From Perkinsus olseni (taxonomy: Eukaryota > Perkinsozoa > Perkinsida): a stretch of DNA of 64,000 nt. The translations under genes and the position numbers were made by a program. Location of the stretch: the NCBI GenBank assembly GCA_013115125.1, contig JABANN010000125.1, positions 1 through 64,000 of the forward strand. The letters run 5' to 3'. The notes under the pieces are model-generated. The model was not told the origin of the DNA, made no database searches, and worked only from the letters and a program-made list of their open reading frames with translations. Positions 1 to 10,865 of this stretch are shown one piece after another. Each line of letters starts with the position of its first letter. Within the stretch, counting starts at the first letter, position 1.

Positions 1-124
1 ACTCGCTAAATTGCTATCAAAATGGTTTAAACCGAACGAAAAAACATTTTATTTGCTCGGGAAAAGGTGTAGTCAGTCCGGACAAAGGCTTCGAGACGTA
101 ATATTGCATGGAGCCCAACACTAC

Positions 125-1115
125 TTACATTTTAGTCGCGGCGTAGCCTGCAAAGATACCAGCTAGGTGTCCAACATACGCCACATTGCTCCCGTATCGT
201 GGAGGGAACCTTCGAGAAAACCTGAAGAAGGTCAGCGAGCTATACGATAGAACTGAGGCACTCCCGAAGTGCTCCTACTGACGATATAGAACAGCAGGAG
301 CTGCGACAAGATGTACTGCAAGGTTGATGTCGGCCAGTTGCATGGAGGAAAGAGTGGCCCCGGGTATCGGGAATAGCATATACCACCACCTATGTATCAT
401 CAAGAGGCAAGTCTTCCGGGAAGACGATGGACACTACTACCTGTTAGGCTCAAGAACAGACAGACTGGCTAAGAGGGCCATGACTCCCGAGCTGGCTCCC
501 ACCAAAGGTGTGGCGCGGTTACGGCATGCGAGGGTCTCTGCCACGGCACCTGCGAATAGCCCCGAGAAGTACCTAGCGAGGGCACAACATCTTGGCCGCC
601 TCCTGTGTCTGCCTTGAGAACTCTTACACTATTCCAAACTCTTTCTCATTCGCTAGACGGTCGTATAGGGGACGACCGATAAAATAGAGTAGCCAAGTAT
701 TGAAGACGAAGTGGGGGAATGTTATGTGAGAGAAACCTGAATAGTGACGTGCCAAAACATAGCCTGGTCGCCTCGAGTGATACCGTATAGTATGCTCTGA
801 TGCCAACGACCTTTGGTCATGATGTCATCCCAGGAGCAAGTGAAGTTATTCATCAGGAATCGGCGTAGGCGCTCGCCTTCCCGTGGGGTCACTCGAAAAC
901 TGAGGGCCGTGCATCTCCACGCTCCGTAGACGACACCTGAGGGAAGCGATGAGAAGACACAGTGGGAAAGGGAAGACGCCCGGCAGCTCACAATTGAGCA
1001 ACACCATGCCGTTGAGGACGGGCCTTTCCATGAACTTATCATGAGCCCCGGAGAAGAAGCCTTTGACAGTCTGAGGTCGACGCCTCTGCCCTGGCCCGTC
1101 TGGTGAGAGAGGCAA
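125..1115 (-). CDS. Rhomboid-family intramembrane serine protease
   Basis: Multi-exon gene read on the minus strand. Joined exons give a multi-pass membrane protein with the rhomboid signatures in order: a helix containing HYSGFSHITF and FNTW near 770-700, the catalytic serine in GASSGVMALLA near 500, a hydrophobic LFPIPG segment near 390, and the catalytic histidine in VGHLAG near 160. The Ser/His pair defines the active site of this family, which cleaves substrates inside the membrane. Spacing and length resemble the mitochondrial PARL-type branch, but that is inference. Introns are about 39-55 nt and splice in phase (for example one ending just before KGRPGY, and one of 51 nt before WWYML). 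The stop follows AATKM at 125-127. The N-terminus is uncertain: no ATG opens the first frame at 1115, the first internal ATG is near 1031, and an upstream exon may lie inside the repeat at 1111-1315. Confidence 0.85.
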
Positions 1116-1315
1116 GTAATCGGAAATGGGTTAGATGTTCACGAGGCGGCTATGACGGGGACGGCCTCGGCAAAACCCTGTAGGGCAAGATCCAGAGAGA
1201 AATGCATCCCAGGTCGGGTCATCCAGTAGTGATGCCCACCGGACCCTTCATTAGCGATGATTAGCCACTGGAATGCAACACCGACAGCCGCAGACGTGCA
1301 GAAGAATGGAAATGC
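1111..1315. repeat. Dispersed repeat, copy A, 5' of the rhomboid gene
   Basis: This segment matches 5121-5320 over nearly its whole length in the same orientation, at roughly 80% identity by eye. It starts with a shared block around TAATCGGAAATGGGTT and ends at a shared block around CCGCAGACGTGCAG. Small indels break any common reading frame, so conserved coding is unlikely. Both copies lie directly upstream of a minus-strand gene, which would suit a duplicated promoter or 5' UTR, or a fragment of a mobile repeat. I see no terminal inverted repeats or target-site duplications. Confidence 0.75.
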
Positions 1316-2438
1316 TCAATTATTGGCGGCTTCAGTTGGAGGCCTCATCTCCTCGCAAAGAATCTCATATGCTGGACTTGGCTGACCGCAGGCCTCCGGG
1401 CTGGATGGGTGCAGTGTGTAACCCAACTTAGTCTTGTAGAAAGCCAAACCCTCTGGACGATTCTTAAGGCAGGTTAACATGACCTGAAGTAAGTATCCCG
1501 TTTCTCGCTCTGTTATCGCCACTCACTAAGTCGATCCCCAGCTGCGTGGCAACCTCTTCCACCAACTCCATCAGCTCCCTTCCAATGCCTCGTCGTTGGT
1601 AGGAGGACACTACTTGAATTTCATAAACGTAAAGTACCTGAACGACTACAATCCAGAAAAAGCATCACGCAGGTCCATCACCGATTGTTGATCATCATCA
1701 TCCGCTCGCTCAAAACGGAAGTGAACGAACGCCACGAGATCCTCTGCGGTGCGTGAGTCGGTCGCACCTAGAAGGAGACCTCTCTCACCGACCCACCCAG
1801 TAGCAGTTGAGACCTTCCCTCCATCTCAGGAGAAAACGAGAAAGCTTGTGCGACATCTCATCACGCTTGATGTGATCATCCCAATTATCCCATCCAAGTG
1901 CCGCATCATACGACGTCTAAGGCCCAACACTCTCACGAAGGGAACTGACATCGAGGAATGACCAACCTTCATATTATCCCGGGTGATGTCAATGATTCTG
2001 TCCAACAGACCTTTGGGCAGCTTAGCTCCTCGATGGAAGGTTACAGTAGGGCCTAGGGACACCGGCAACTCCTTCAGTTCACGAGCGGCATCGAGGACGT
2101 CTCCTGTGGAGAGGGTTACTGCCTGAAAGGAGCTCCCTATCAATGATGTTGAACCCCATAATAGACGATTGGACGACCTGTTTAACTCAGTGCGACTAGA
2201 GAGTGGTAGTGAGAAGCAATGCTATTCTCTTAGCTTCGCTGCAACGCCAAGACTAGTGAAGGCGGGACACGGAAGTGACCCTCGCGGGAGGTGGTGAGAC
2301 GACCCTTGACAACCGACTCCTCCGGCTAGGGCGAAAGGTTAGGGAAGCCGAACGCACCGAACCCGAGGCCCGCGAATGAGAAGGAGTTCCTACATTCCTT
2401 GAGGTCGGAGCTTTACTGCCCTTCTTGCCGCGGCCCAT
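1316..2438 (-). CDS. NAA40: N-alpha-acetyltransferase 40 (histone H4/H2A N-terminal acetyltransferase)
   Basis: Spliced minus-strand gene. The predicted protein starts MGRGKKGSK, like the lysine-rich start of other NAA40 proteins, then carries IIDITRDNMK, YDAALGWDNWDDH and KRDEMSHKLSRFLL (equivalent to the family's GWKDREKREEM region), EDLVAFVHFRF, VLYVYEIQV, the acetyl-CoA binding loop QRRGIG, VMLTCLKN, and the C-terminal block SPAYEILCEEM. This is the full GNAT fold in order. NAA40 acetylates the N-terminal serine of histones H4 and H2A. Introns include gtgatg...gttcag and a 43-nt gtgagt...ttcag intron before VMLT, both in phase. The exon linking the N-terminus to the GDVLDAAREL exon is not resolved. 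Stop TGA at 1316-1318. Confidence 0.88.
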
Positions 2439-2469
2439 GAATAAAACAGAGAACAGCAAATGAACCATA

Positions 2470-2690
2470 CACATAATACGTTTTCTCGACGGTTGACTTT
2501 CTCAATCAAGTCTTGGACCCATTCTTCCCTCGGGCCTCGATGTATTGTATTTTCAATCGTTCGTGTGTTCCTCTTGAGAAGGCCCTTCTGAGAAGGGCCC
2601 CCAAGCGGCTCCGGAACACCGATATCCACTGTGACGCCAGGTCCTCGATAGTGTCGTCCGACCCATGAGACAATATCTCCATCGAACTAG
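2470..2690 (-). CDS. Unassigned open frame between NAA40 and the acid phosphatase
   Basis: An open minus-strand stretch reads GDIVSWVGRHYRGPG, then VDIGVPEPLGG and EEWVQDLIEKVNRREN. Its composition looks coding, but I recognise no family. It stops just upstream of the NAA40 start. It could be the tail of a small gene whose first exons lie in 2690-3000, or a 5' extension of NAA40. No start codon or splice structure could be fixed, and the rest of 2690-3097 shows only short conflicting frames on both strands. Confidence 0.2.
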
Positions 2691-3097
2691 GCCTGCTCCC
2701 GAATGCCTACTCTCAAGGGCGCGAGTGGCAGCTGGTGAGTTCGGCGCGCCACCCTCTCGATCTCAACTGCGAAGTGGTCGCAGCAACTGACTTCCCGAGG
2801 CAGGAGCGCTGCGCGACACAGCAAGCACAGTCTGATATCGAAAGAGCCCCCCCGACACAGAACGGGACGAAGGTGGCGCTGAATGGACAAGAATGGCTAC
2901 AGAACGGAAGAACTCGACACCCATCTGGCAGCAGAAGCCTGAACTGTGAAAGTGAAAACGATTTCATATATATGATTACCGATATGATTACCATCATACT
3001 TCATATGATTACCCGGTAGGGCCCCATTCAGGGAAGATATCTTCCTCGCATCTTCGCACTGCGATGGTTGCAGTGAGTCTTCAGTACAATAGGAGAC

Positions 3098-5085
3098 TTA
3101 AGGTATGCCCTTGCATTCGAGCTCGCTGGGTACAATGGTCACCAGATACTCGTTAAGTGACTTGTAGTTGCAGAGGGACCTGAGGAAAGTGCGGGGGAAA
3201 CTGGCAACATGCAGTCTCCTCAGGCTTCCCTCTGTTCAACAAGCACACGTTACGAAAGCAACTCACTTGCCACGGCACTCTTCGATGGCCTCGACGGATG
3301 CCACTCTGCCGTTATAAATGAAACGGGTCTGATTGTCGGAGTAAATCTCCATTATGAGCATAGCGCCGAATGGAGGCCAGGTCTTAGCACATTCATTACC
3401 AGAATCCATCCCTGATAATAGAGGGGTACAAAGATCACACCGACGCATCACATCCTCCTACAGGTCAACTGAAGTGTATCCATAACAGAAATCGCTGGGC
3501 CAGTGTCATGACCCATGTACACCGATAAACGTCTCCTGTCTTCCCTCAAATCTTCGAGTAGATCCTGAGGACATGTGCATCGCACACAAGTAATTGCATT
3601 CCGTCAATATCAGGCAGCTGGCCAGCCCAAACGGTCTGTAGCCTACTTCAATGAATGGTCCGTATGCAAGCCTCTGCAGCTTCCTAGTAGCACCATAAGA
3701 GTGGGTCGACCAGTACCTAATTATGGCGTGGAGAAGGGATGCCCGCCTAAACTCAGCCCACTGTCCTACACCGCTTCCATTGCGACACGCTTGAAGTAAG
3801 TAGCGTCAATGTCAAGTCCCCAAGGCACCACCTTGGGCATGCTTGGAACGGTTGGGCATTCGTGACCAGTCACGCAGTCCTGTAGATGTGGCGACCACAG
3901 AAGATCCGGTCGCGAACTTGCAACTCACCAAGAGTGGAACATAAATACCCTCCATACGTCTCGTATCATTCGTACGGAAATCATGACCAGTAATAGGTCC
4001 TAGAAAATTGCGGAGTGCGGAGCCTCGGGCTGCCCGCTCCGCAGCTTCAGAAGAGTCCAGAAAGTCATCAAGAGCATCGTCCAGGCGAGGGCAAATCTGA
4101 GAGGAAGCAACTGCTATGGTTGAGCCGCACACACGAGCGCTTCATATAATCTAATACCCGGCGCGATGACACTTCTGCGGATACTCACCTTGTCGCTTGG
4201 TAGCATGGTTTCCCTGTCGCTATCAGGGACAAGCATCTCCAGGTTCGACGGATCCACTGAGGAGATGAACTCCTACGGCCGCATAAATCTGTTATGTCTC
4301 ACCATTGACGCTCTTTGGGAACATCCCCATGGCGAGGGCTTCAGCGCTTTGATAAACTCGCGGGACCTCAGTCGAACGAAACATGACCTCGGGCTCCTTT
4401 GGGATCTGATAGACGGACAGAGGCGATACAGAGTTTGCGAGTAGACGAGGAGAGTGAGGAGGTAGTTGAAGAAGACGCACATCAGGCAAACCCAAGGCGG
4501 CTTTGTAAGCCACGCCGAGCTGCTTCCCATTAGCCAAGTGCATCTCAATGCCAGAGTCCACGAGTTGGCCTGAGGAGGAAGGCTTGCTACCCAAGGGAGG
4601 GCTGTAGGAAGAAGTATAACCAACCCAAGACGCAGCTGCCTCCCGCCAGCACGCCCCTCTTGCCAACAATCCGAGTAAAGCCAGGGGAGCGGCGCCCGGA
4701 GGGACTGTTAGTGAAGCCCTGAAAGGTTCGAGTCGAGCAGTTGTACCTGAATGAGCCAGAGGACCCACTGGCAGTCCCCCTAGATACCATATCCCCGGAC
4801 CCTACTTTGTCTCATCATAGGTCCAGCAATTATCACGTACAGGCACACGAGCGCCATGACGAGCGAAGACGAGAAGCCGTTCCTAGACAGAAGGCAGGTA
4901 GTTGAAGGCGGAGGAATCCTATCCGAAGCCGAGGACCTTACCAGTTGCGCATTCGACTCGTCCTCCCGTGGGGGAGCATCGTCCCACTTGATTCCGGAGT
5001 GGCAGTAATAAGAAGGCTTTTCTTCGGGAAATTCGCCATCGGTGACAGTTGCAGCTCCGAACAGGATCAGCACTAGTGCTCTCAT
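3098..5085 (-). CDS. Secreted histidine acid phosphatase (histidine phosphatase clade 2)
   Basis: About ten exons join into a complete histidine acid phosphatase of roughly 430 residues. The start MRALVLILFGAATVTDG is a signal peptide. Next come the catalytic motif LLVFARHGARVP (nucleophile histidine), YNCSTRTF, the family GxxMH..NGKQLG segment, RSTEVPRVYQSAEALAMGMFP, a central helical part with TGHECPTVP, VYMGHDTGPA (the HD proton-donor motif), WPPFGAMLIMEIY with RFIYNGR, and a C-terminal cysteine pair. Conserved residues of both active-site motifs are intact. Junctions tested are in phase, for example the intron between AQL and ERLLVF. The closest look is to lysosomal or PXYLP1-like acid phosphatases, acting in the secretory or lysosomal route on phosphomonoesters; the substrate cannot be told. 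Stop TAA at 3098-3100. Confidence 0.88.
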
Positions 5086-5120
5086 TCAAAGTTGAAATCC
5101 CGAAGGACTCTTGGAGTTGT

Positions 5121-5320
5121 AAGGTAAATAATCGGAAATGGGTTGAATGTTCACGAGGCGGCTATGAAGGGAAGGCCTCGGCAGAACCCTGTAAGACAAG
5201 AGAATGCATCCTTGGTCAGGTCATGCAGCAGTAATGCCCATCGGACCCTCTATTACTGATTACCAGCCACTGGAATACAACACCGGCTGCCGCAGAGGTG
5301 CGGAACGAAAGTGACATATT
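5121..5320. repeat. Dispersed repeat, copy B, 5' of the acid phosphatase gene
   Basis: Second copy of the sequence at 1111-1315, same orientation. It begins 36 bp upstream of the phosphatase ATG, just as copy A abuts the rhomboid gene. Matching blocks include TTCACGAGGCGGCTATGA, AATGCATCC and GCCACTGGAATNCAACACCG. An indel of about 7 bases separates the copies near 5200. Confidence 0.75.
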
Positions 5321-6000
5321 CGTACACCAAGAGTGGCTCCTGTTGCCAGCTAGGCGGTGTACCCCGGTGTGGCCCATCGCCCATTCCGGAGTAGAGCGCG
5401 GGAGAGACCAGGGCTCCCGGTCCAGCAGCCTGTACTCGGCGAGTACACGTCAGCATCACCGGTAACAGGAGATTCCATCGATAACAAGTAATGTTGAGGC
5501 AGGACGAGGATCCACGGCTGAGCTTCGGGTAAGTTCATTTGAGGCCTATTTGATTTATCGAGTCGTGAATGAGTTGGCGATCATAGCTTCACAACAACTG
5601 CTTCTGGGCTGTATCCTACGCTGATCCTCGGGCGTTGGGTGGAACCAGGTGGACTTTCGATACCGAATTTTTAATGCTGATTCTGACTCATGACAATCAT
5701 GCTTTCAATTGTTCATTCTCACAGATCAGTATATCGCTAACCAACTGCAATGCGTTCCGTGCGGCAGATAGTATATCCCAACAGCCCCTCCCTCATCATA
5801 CCACATCGCCTTCAACTCACATTACCCTCGTTAGCATATCATCCACTTCTCAGCACAGCACAAGGAGGGAAGAATTAAATTGCATTGAAGGCATTGGTCA
5901 ATGGCATGCATCTAACTGGCTTGAGCTAAGGACTTCGCAACTTCAACACCGGATATTCCATCACGGAAACAGTGGCATTGATGGCATGCTATGCGTCTCA
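5321..6000. other. No supported gene
   Basis: Only overlapping open frames without recognisable domains or splice logic. A plus-strand frame at 5635-6036 is low in complexity and overlaps the supported gene at 6001-6440 antisense. A minus frame at 5350-5538 could be an upstream exon of the phosphatase, but it lacks support. Confidence 0.4.
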
Positions 6001-6440
6001 TCATCGAGCACGATCTGGGTCGTAGCCGTACTTTAGCAGCCAGCCTTCCCTTAGAGCTTGATGGAACCCAAACCGACTCATCCGCGTGTATCTCGCGAGA
6101 AGAGGTCGAAGCTTGACGTATCCACACCAGGAAGATACCTTTTCACTTCGTTCGCATGACCGACTTGAATGTCCCGATTTCTGATCCTGTTTTTCCCGAC
6201 CATCTTATTAGCATCGATTCGACCAAAGACCCCTAGGTTCTCATAAACCACTTTGTAGACTCTAGTGTTAACCTGATTGACTTGAGCATTATTACCAAGC
6301 AAGAAACGACGGTGCCAGGGGGTTGCCTCAGAGTCCTTGAAGGCTAGCCTCGCCATGTGATCTCGAAGATTCCTCCTGCGAAAGGTAGGCAGGCCGAGAG
6401 GGGCTGCTTGAAGTGTTGGGCCGGGGTTACGAGCTGCCAT
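6001..6440 (-). CDS. Small conserved-looking protein of unknown function
   Basis: Two exons on the minus strand. Exon 1 starts MAARNPGPTLQ and runs through FRRRNLRDHMARLAF and VYKVVYENLGVFGRIDANKM to VGHANE. A 35-nt intron (gtgaaa...gtcaag) then joins in phase 0 to LRPLLARYTRMSRFGFHQ and a C-terminus ending DPDRAR, with TGA at 6001-6003. The product is basic, about 134 residues, with no membrane segment. The arginine-rich N-terminus could be a mitochondrial presequence, and size and charge would suit a mitoribosomal or respiratory-complex accessory subunit, but I recognise no family. It is divergent to the gene starting at 6775. Confidence 0.6.
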
Positions 6441-6774
6441 TGCTACCTAGGCGGAGAAAGGCAGAGAAGCGCGCATACTCCGCGAGAGGATTGACAAAGT
6501 CAGCGTCACCGCGCCACGAAATTGACACACTTTGTGCACAAAGTGAGTGGTGCGAATAGTGGGACATCTTTCATGGAACCTTGACGGCTTTCATGGGTTA
6601 ACGTGACCGACGGCGACGTTATCAATTCAGTTTAGCTTAGCTATCAGTAATAGTTTAGATTCTAAAGTCAGGGAACGCTTGGTAGTGCTAGCTCGTCTAT
6701 AAGCGGTTTCATTACCAACTTCGCATCACTCCGCACTACTCGAGTACAGGAGTGTTAGTTCTTGCTTCCCGTCA
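6441..6774. promoter_or_regulatory. Divergent intergenic region (shared promoter region)
   Basis: A 334-bp gap between two divergently transcribed genes, so it must hold both 5' flanks. It contains a palindromic TTTGTGCACAAAG at about 6532-6544. No TATA box or other core element is clear. Confidence 0.4.
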
Positions 6775-7716
6775 TGCTGAATCTGAGCAAGACTGCTCTG
6801 GCCGCATCGATTCGCCTACAGGCGACTCCCCCTTCAGGAGCAGCCCTTGAAGCTTGCAGACGTCTAGTGGACCAGCCGGGGACCATCGTACTGCCGCTTT
6901 CTTGCTCATGCCTAAAGCCTCTCTGATCAGATTGATCGGTCTCCTAGCTCGCCTCTGCAGACTATGAGGCAGGCATTGTTGGTATCGGGCCAATTCAAAC
7001 CCCGTGACGCTAACGAGACTCGTAAGTTGAAGAATCTGTCTCGTCAGCCTATCATCAGAAGCTTAAGGTTCATTCGTGTCTGACTTGATCGAGGTCGAAG
7101 ATATGCTCAGCTTCGCAGGGATGAGGGCATTCGTAAGGCCATAGCTCAATACGGGCAGCTTCTGTTTCACTCGTCGCCTGTCAGATGCCTCCCCAGTCAC
7201 AGAGTCTGGTCAAGCTTGCCAGGATGGATGCTTGTAGGCATCGTGATTGCCGTAAGGAAGTTCAGATAGTACGAGTAAGGTTGATCGTGTTCTACTCCGA
7301 CGAGTAGTAGAGCATCCTCTCCTAGGCATTGGGGGATATCGGCATGCCGGCAGAAGTTGTCTACACGTCCCCTAGACTTAGCCATATCAGAGTGAGGTGG
7401 ATGAAGGGGGCCCTCGCCATCCCTCATGAAGGCTGTGATGTGAGATGGGAGAGCGCCAACGATGATGACGATTACAACGCTGCACATTCAGGAAGAGAGT
7501 CTTCAACGATACGCTAGAAGGATAGCAGAGACTGAGGTTTGCAAGGTGGCGATCCTGGACAAATGGGGTACGTGGTGGTAGGCATGTGGCCCATGAGGGA
7601 TTCCTTCCTCTGCAGATACGACCGACAATCAGAAGCATTACCTGAAGAAGGCTCTCGTTGCGTTACAGCGGGCTGGGCCTGTGAAGAGGCCTGCTAGAAT
7701 TCGACAGACGCTTTGA
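6775..7716 (+). CDS. Hypothetical protein with a presequence-like N-terminus
   Basis: Plus-strand spliced gene. It starts MLNLSKTALAASIRLQ, an amphipathic, acid-free N-terminus typical of mitochondrial presequences. After an intron it continues SPLQTMRQALL, KNLSRQPIIRSLRYAQLRRDEGIRKA and IAQYGQLLFHSS. A middle part is uncertain, with an exon including MPPQSQSLVKLARMDACRHRDC. The last exons read EESLQRYARRIAETEVCK, KWDTTDNQKHYLKKALVALQ and end RIRQTL before TGA at 7714-7716. It is basic and helical with no recognised domain. Intron joins at 'AKRIRS' type phase changes were chosen to keep the frame open, so internal borders are approximate. A mitochondrial location is inference. Confidence 0.5.
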
Positions 7717-7826
7717 GCGGGGATGCACGTGCGCGTGATTTTTTAATGGTTTCATCGCTCATTTGTCTTGAGTTATTCATACAGTAGCCGCTGCTGGCTG
7801 ATGAGGGGATCCGGTATGAGGCTATC

Positions 7827-9509
7827 ATGGGCGAGTTACGGAAGGAGTGGTATCAGCACGTCGTCCACAGGCCTGTACCATCCTTGTTGTCAATGGCTGA
7901 CATTCGACCCGACGGCCCCCCTAGGGAGGGCGTTAGAGGTGGATTGGAACAGTTCAAGTGGGATGATATCAAGAACATCAGCTATAAGGACAGGGAGCAG
8001 TATCTCGGGTAGTATGGGGTGCAGGGTAGTAGTATTCAAGCTCGACTCGCGTCGTGGACAAGGGCAATGCAAGCACCTTTGTCATCTGTAGCGTAGTACA
8101 GATGTACTTGATGAATGCCCTGGGCAAATAGTGGGGTTTTTGAAGGAGCTGTTCAAGTAGAGGAGTCTAACCTTGAGGGTGTTCGGTTCCTATCGTACCA
8201 AAAACTGTCCAATCATAGATACTCTACGAGGTTGGGCCAGCTGGGCAAGTTCGGTAGATGGAACCGGAATGATTGGTGGCGGACTGAACGGAAGGGAGCG
8301 AAGCAGATCGAGGTAACCCCTGGATGACTGATGGTATTATCTAGGGCTTCGGGTTCTGGGTTACTAAACCAAAAGAGAACCATATACGACTCGTCCTCCT
8401 CAGGATGAGAGGTCCTCTATCCAGCAGTATGAGAACGAGATAATGCTGGAAGCTCTTGGTCAGAAGCCTAAGCGCCTGTTGTTGATGCGGTAAGATGCCG
8501 TGGTGGGCTGAGGCTGTCCAACGATGGTGCTTCAGGAGCGACAACATGACTCCGGAACAGCTGGCAGCGATTGCTAGAGGGGACGACCCTGACAAGCCTA
8601 AGGATGCTGATGGTATGGGAAGCTCATCTGTTGTGTTGTAGAGTCCAGCGGGGTGTCGTAGGTAATGTGAAGGATGAGAATGCAGCAGGGCCGGGAGACG
8701 ATGACTATGAGACACAGAGGCTTATAGAGGAAGCCAACTCGAAGAAGGGTATGGGGTACAACCCTTATGCGAAGCAGGCTGACCGATTGTAAGATGGGCT
8801 TCGGTGGATGGATGTTGATTAGGGTGTGGTAGGTACGGCAAGTCTAGTACGACGGTCCTTGGAGAGGACGGGGTCACTCGGGATGTAGTGAAGTTGGACG
8901 ACGATGATAATGTGAAGAAGGAAGTGGATGACGAGGAAGCAGAGGAGAACAGGGAGGAGTGGTACGGTAAAATAGATTGCCTCGGAGACTTATAGTTTAC
9001 ACTTAGGGAGTATCGACCGCCATCGCGGAGGGTGTTGGGGCCGGTCATGCCGGGCAGGGAAGGTGTGAAGGAAGAGGAGCTCGAGGAGGAGGAGGAGGAG
9101 GAGGACCCAAGGGACGCGAAAGCTCGGCGGAAGGCGGAGAAAAAGCTTACTAAGAAGATCAAGAGGGACAAGAGGAGAGCAGAGAAGGAGAAAAGGAGGG
9201 AGCATAGGAAGAGGTAGTGCAGAGTGTGTGGAAGTGGAGGACCAACGTTGGCAGCGCTGCAGGTCTGAGAGCAGGGAGCGATCGAGACGACGAGCATCGT
9301 CGAGGTCACGATCTCCTCAGAGGAGGTCTCAGCATGAGAGGAGGAGGGGTAATAGTGAACCGGGTGAAGGGGAGAAGCTGCTGGTCGTTAAACTGAGCTC
9401 TCAACTCCTTACGGATGATGGAGGCAAGGTGTTGGTCATTCGTCTGAGTCTCAACTCTCGATCCGAGCAATTGGACATTAATAACAGCGGGGAATTAGTA
9501 GGAGCTTAG
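7827..9509 (+). CDS. MMTAG2-like protein (kinase phosphorylation domain, basic/SR tail)
   Basis: The N-terminal part contains GVRGGLEQFKWDDIKN followed by DREQYLG, the hallmark of the MMTAG2 / kinase phosphorylation domain (human C1orf35 has GVRGGQDQFNWEDV...YLG). After an intron of about 210 bp come GKFGRWNRNDWW and the helix YENEIMLEALGQKPK, both typical of the family. Further exons give SDNMTPEQLAAIARGDDP, EANSKKGMGYNPYAKQ, a glutamate run (about 9075-9105), a lysine/arginine-rich helix and an SR-type tail (ESRERSRRRASSRSRSPQRR). Such proteins are nuclear and linked to RNA processing; exact function is unknown. The stop at 9507-9509 is one option. An alternative 3' exon near 9710-9790 encodes a His/Arg/Asp-rich stretch (HHHHRHHRSDRDYDSRDRR) and could extend the gene to about 9935. 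Confidence 0.8.
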
Positions 9510-9929
9510 TGCATTTATTCACTTGAAGATTGGAATTAGTACGGCAGGCGCCGTTCAGCTCCCACGGCATTTCTCCCCTGTTTTGGGAACCGCTGCGAAC
9601 TTGAATGAATTTGGCGAGTTGGCAATTTTGTGGTGAAGTCGTGTCTTTGATTTTCCGGCTTTTGAGCTCGCTCGGTAGAAGAATCTATTCTTCTCAGATT
9701 CCCCTCAAGGACGGGATAGCACTGATCGGCATTACCATCATCATCATCGACATCATCGTAGTGATAGGGATTATGACAGTAGAGATCGTCGTTAGTTACG
9801 GTTGTTGCCGGTGCTGCGTTAACTCTCCTCAGCGATGCCTCATCCACTGCAACATTATGACGACGAAGATGCTGTATTGTGTGGTAGTCGTCGGTCAATT
9901 CATTTGGGTAGTTACCGTCCCGTGCACCA

Positions 9930-10864
9930 TGTCTGAGAGAATTAGGTCAAGGGACCCACTCCGAAGCCCTACACCATCCTCCTACTCTCCCTTGCCTAAG
10001 CAGCCGCGGGAGGCCTCGCCTACAGTCAATAGGGACGAGGAGAACTCGTTGATCTGGGCTAACTGTTCGACATCGGCAGTAGGACAGGACGTGATAGCTG
10101 AGGCTGGAGCGGACGGAGAGTCTCTGAGCTTCGGCTGTCTGCAGGGGTACATACCGTCGCCGATTACTGAGGCTGACTCGGGGGTCGGTGAGGAGTGTGT
10201 GGCGAAGGCGGTCGAGGGGGTGGAAGTGTCTCGGGGGAGTCTGGACAGCGGGGAGGAGGCAGAGATGGTTGGTGCGGCTGACGAATCTTCTGTGAGGGAG
10301 GCAGGGGACGAGGAAAGTGAGATGGACAGCGACGAGGACTCGCAGGAGGGCGATAGGGAGGGAGAGAATCAAAGCGATGGAGAGGATGAGGATGAGTACG
10401 ATGATGATGACGAGGAGGAGGAGAAGGGGGATTCCCAAGCTGGGGAGCACCAGGTTGAGGAGGAAGATGCGGACACTCCAGGAGAAGTGGAGGAGAACTG
10501 GCCTGAGGACGAGGAGGAGAACGAGGATGATTCAGAGAGGGCTGAGGATGATGATGATGGCGAGTGGGTTGAGGAGGATGTTGTAGGGAGGGCTGAGGGC
10601 GATAAGGAGGAAGCTGAAGATGGAGTTGAGGAGTGGCGACCTGGAGGGCAGGGTGTGGTAGTCCTTGGTGGGGAACATGATGAGGAAGGTGAGGATTTGG
10701 ATACTGTTGTGTTGCCTGAGGGGCACCAGGCCGGAGGAAGGCAGGATACAGACCCTCTGCATGTTACCGACGTTGATGACATGACCCCTGCGGACAGCAC
10801 ACAAGGTGGAAGGGAGAGGGTACGCGTATCGTTCGGATCATTATCTTCGCTCAGAGACCGTTAA
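9930..10864 (+). CDS. Very acidic low-complexity protein
   Basis: An open frame from ATGTCTGAG (9930) encodes about 311 residues. The first 50 are Ser/Pro/Arg-rich (SERIRSRDPLRSPTPSSY); the rest is dominated by Asp and Glu with runs such as DDDDEEEE near 10395-10425. No globular domain is visible. Acidic tracts like this occur in nuclear chaperone-type and nucleolar proteins, but that is only an analogy. It ends 2 bp before the ATG of the next gene and may instead be that gene's N-terminal region, joined by an intron I could not define. The same frame is open upstream to 9605, where it conflicts with the possible MMTAG2 3' exons. Confidence 0.5.
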
Positions 10865-10865
10865 A

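Noticed and set aside
5635-6036. 133-codon plus-strand frame
   Set aside because: Low-complexity Ser/Thr/His composition, no domain, and it overlaps the supported spliced gene at 6001-6440 antisense.
10369-10800. Serine-rich minus-strand frames over the acidic ORF
   Set aside because: They are the mirror of GAG/GAT-rich codons of the plus-strand acidic protein.
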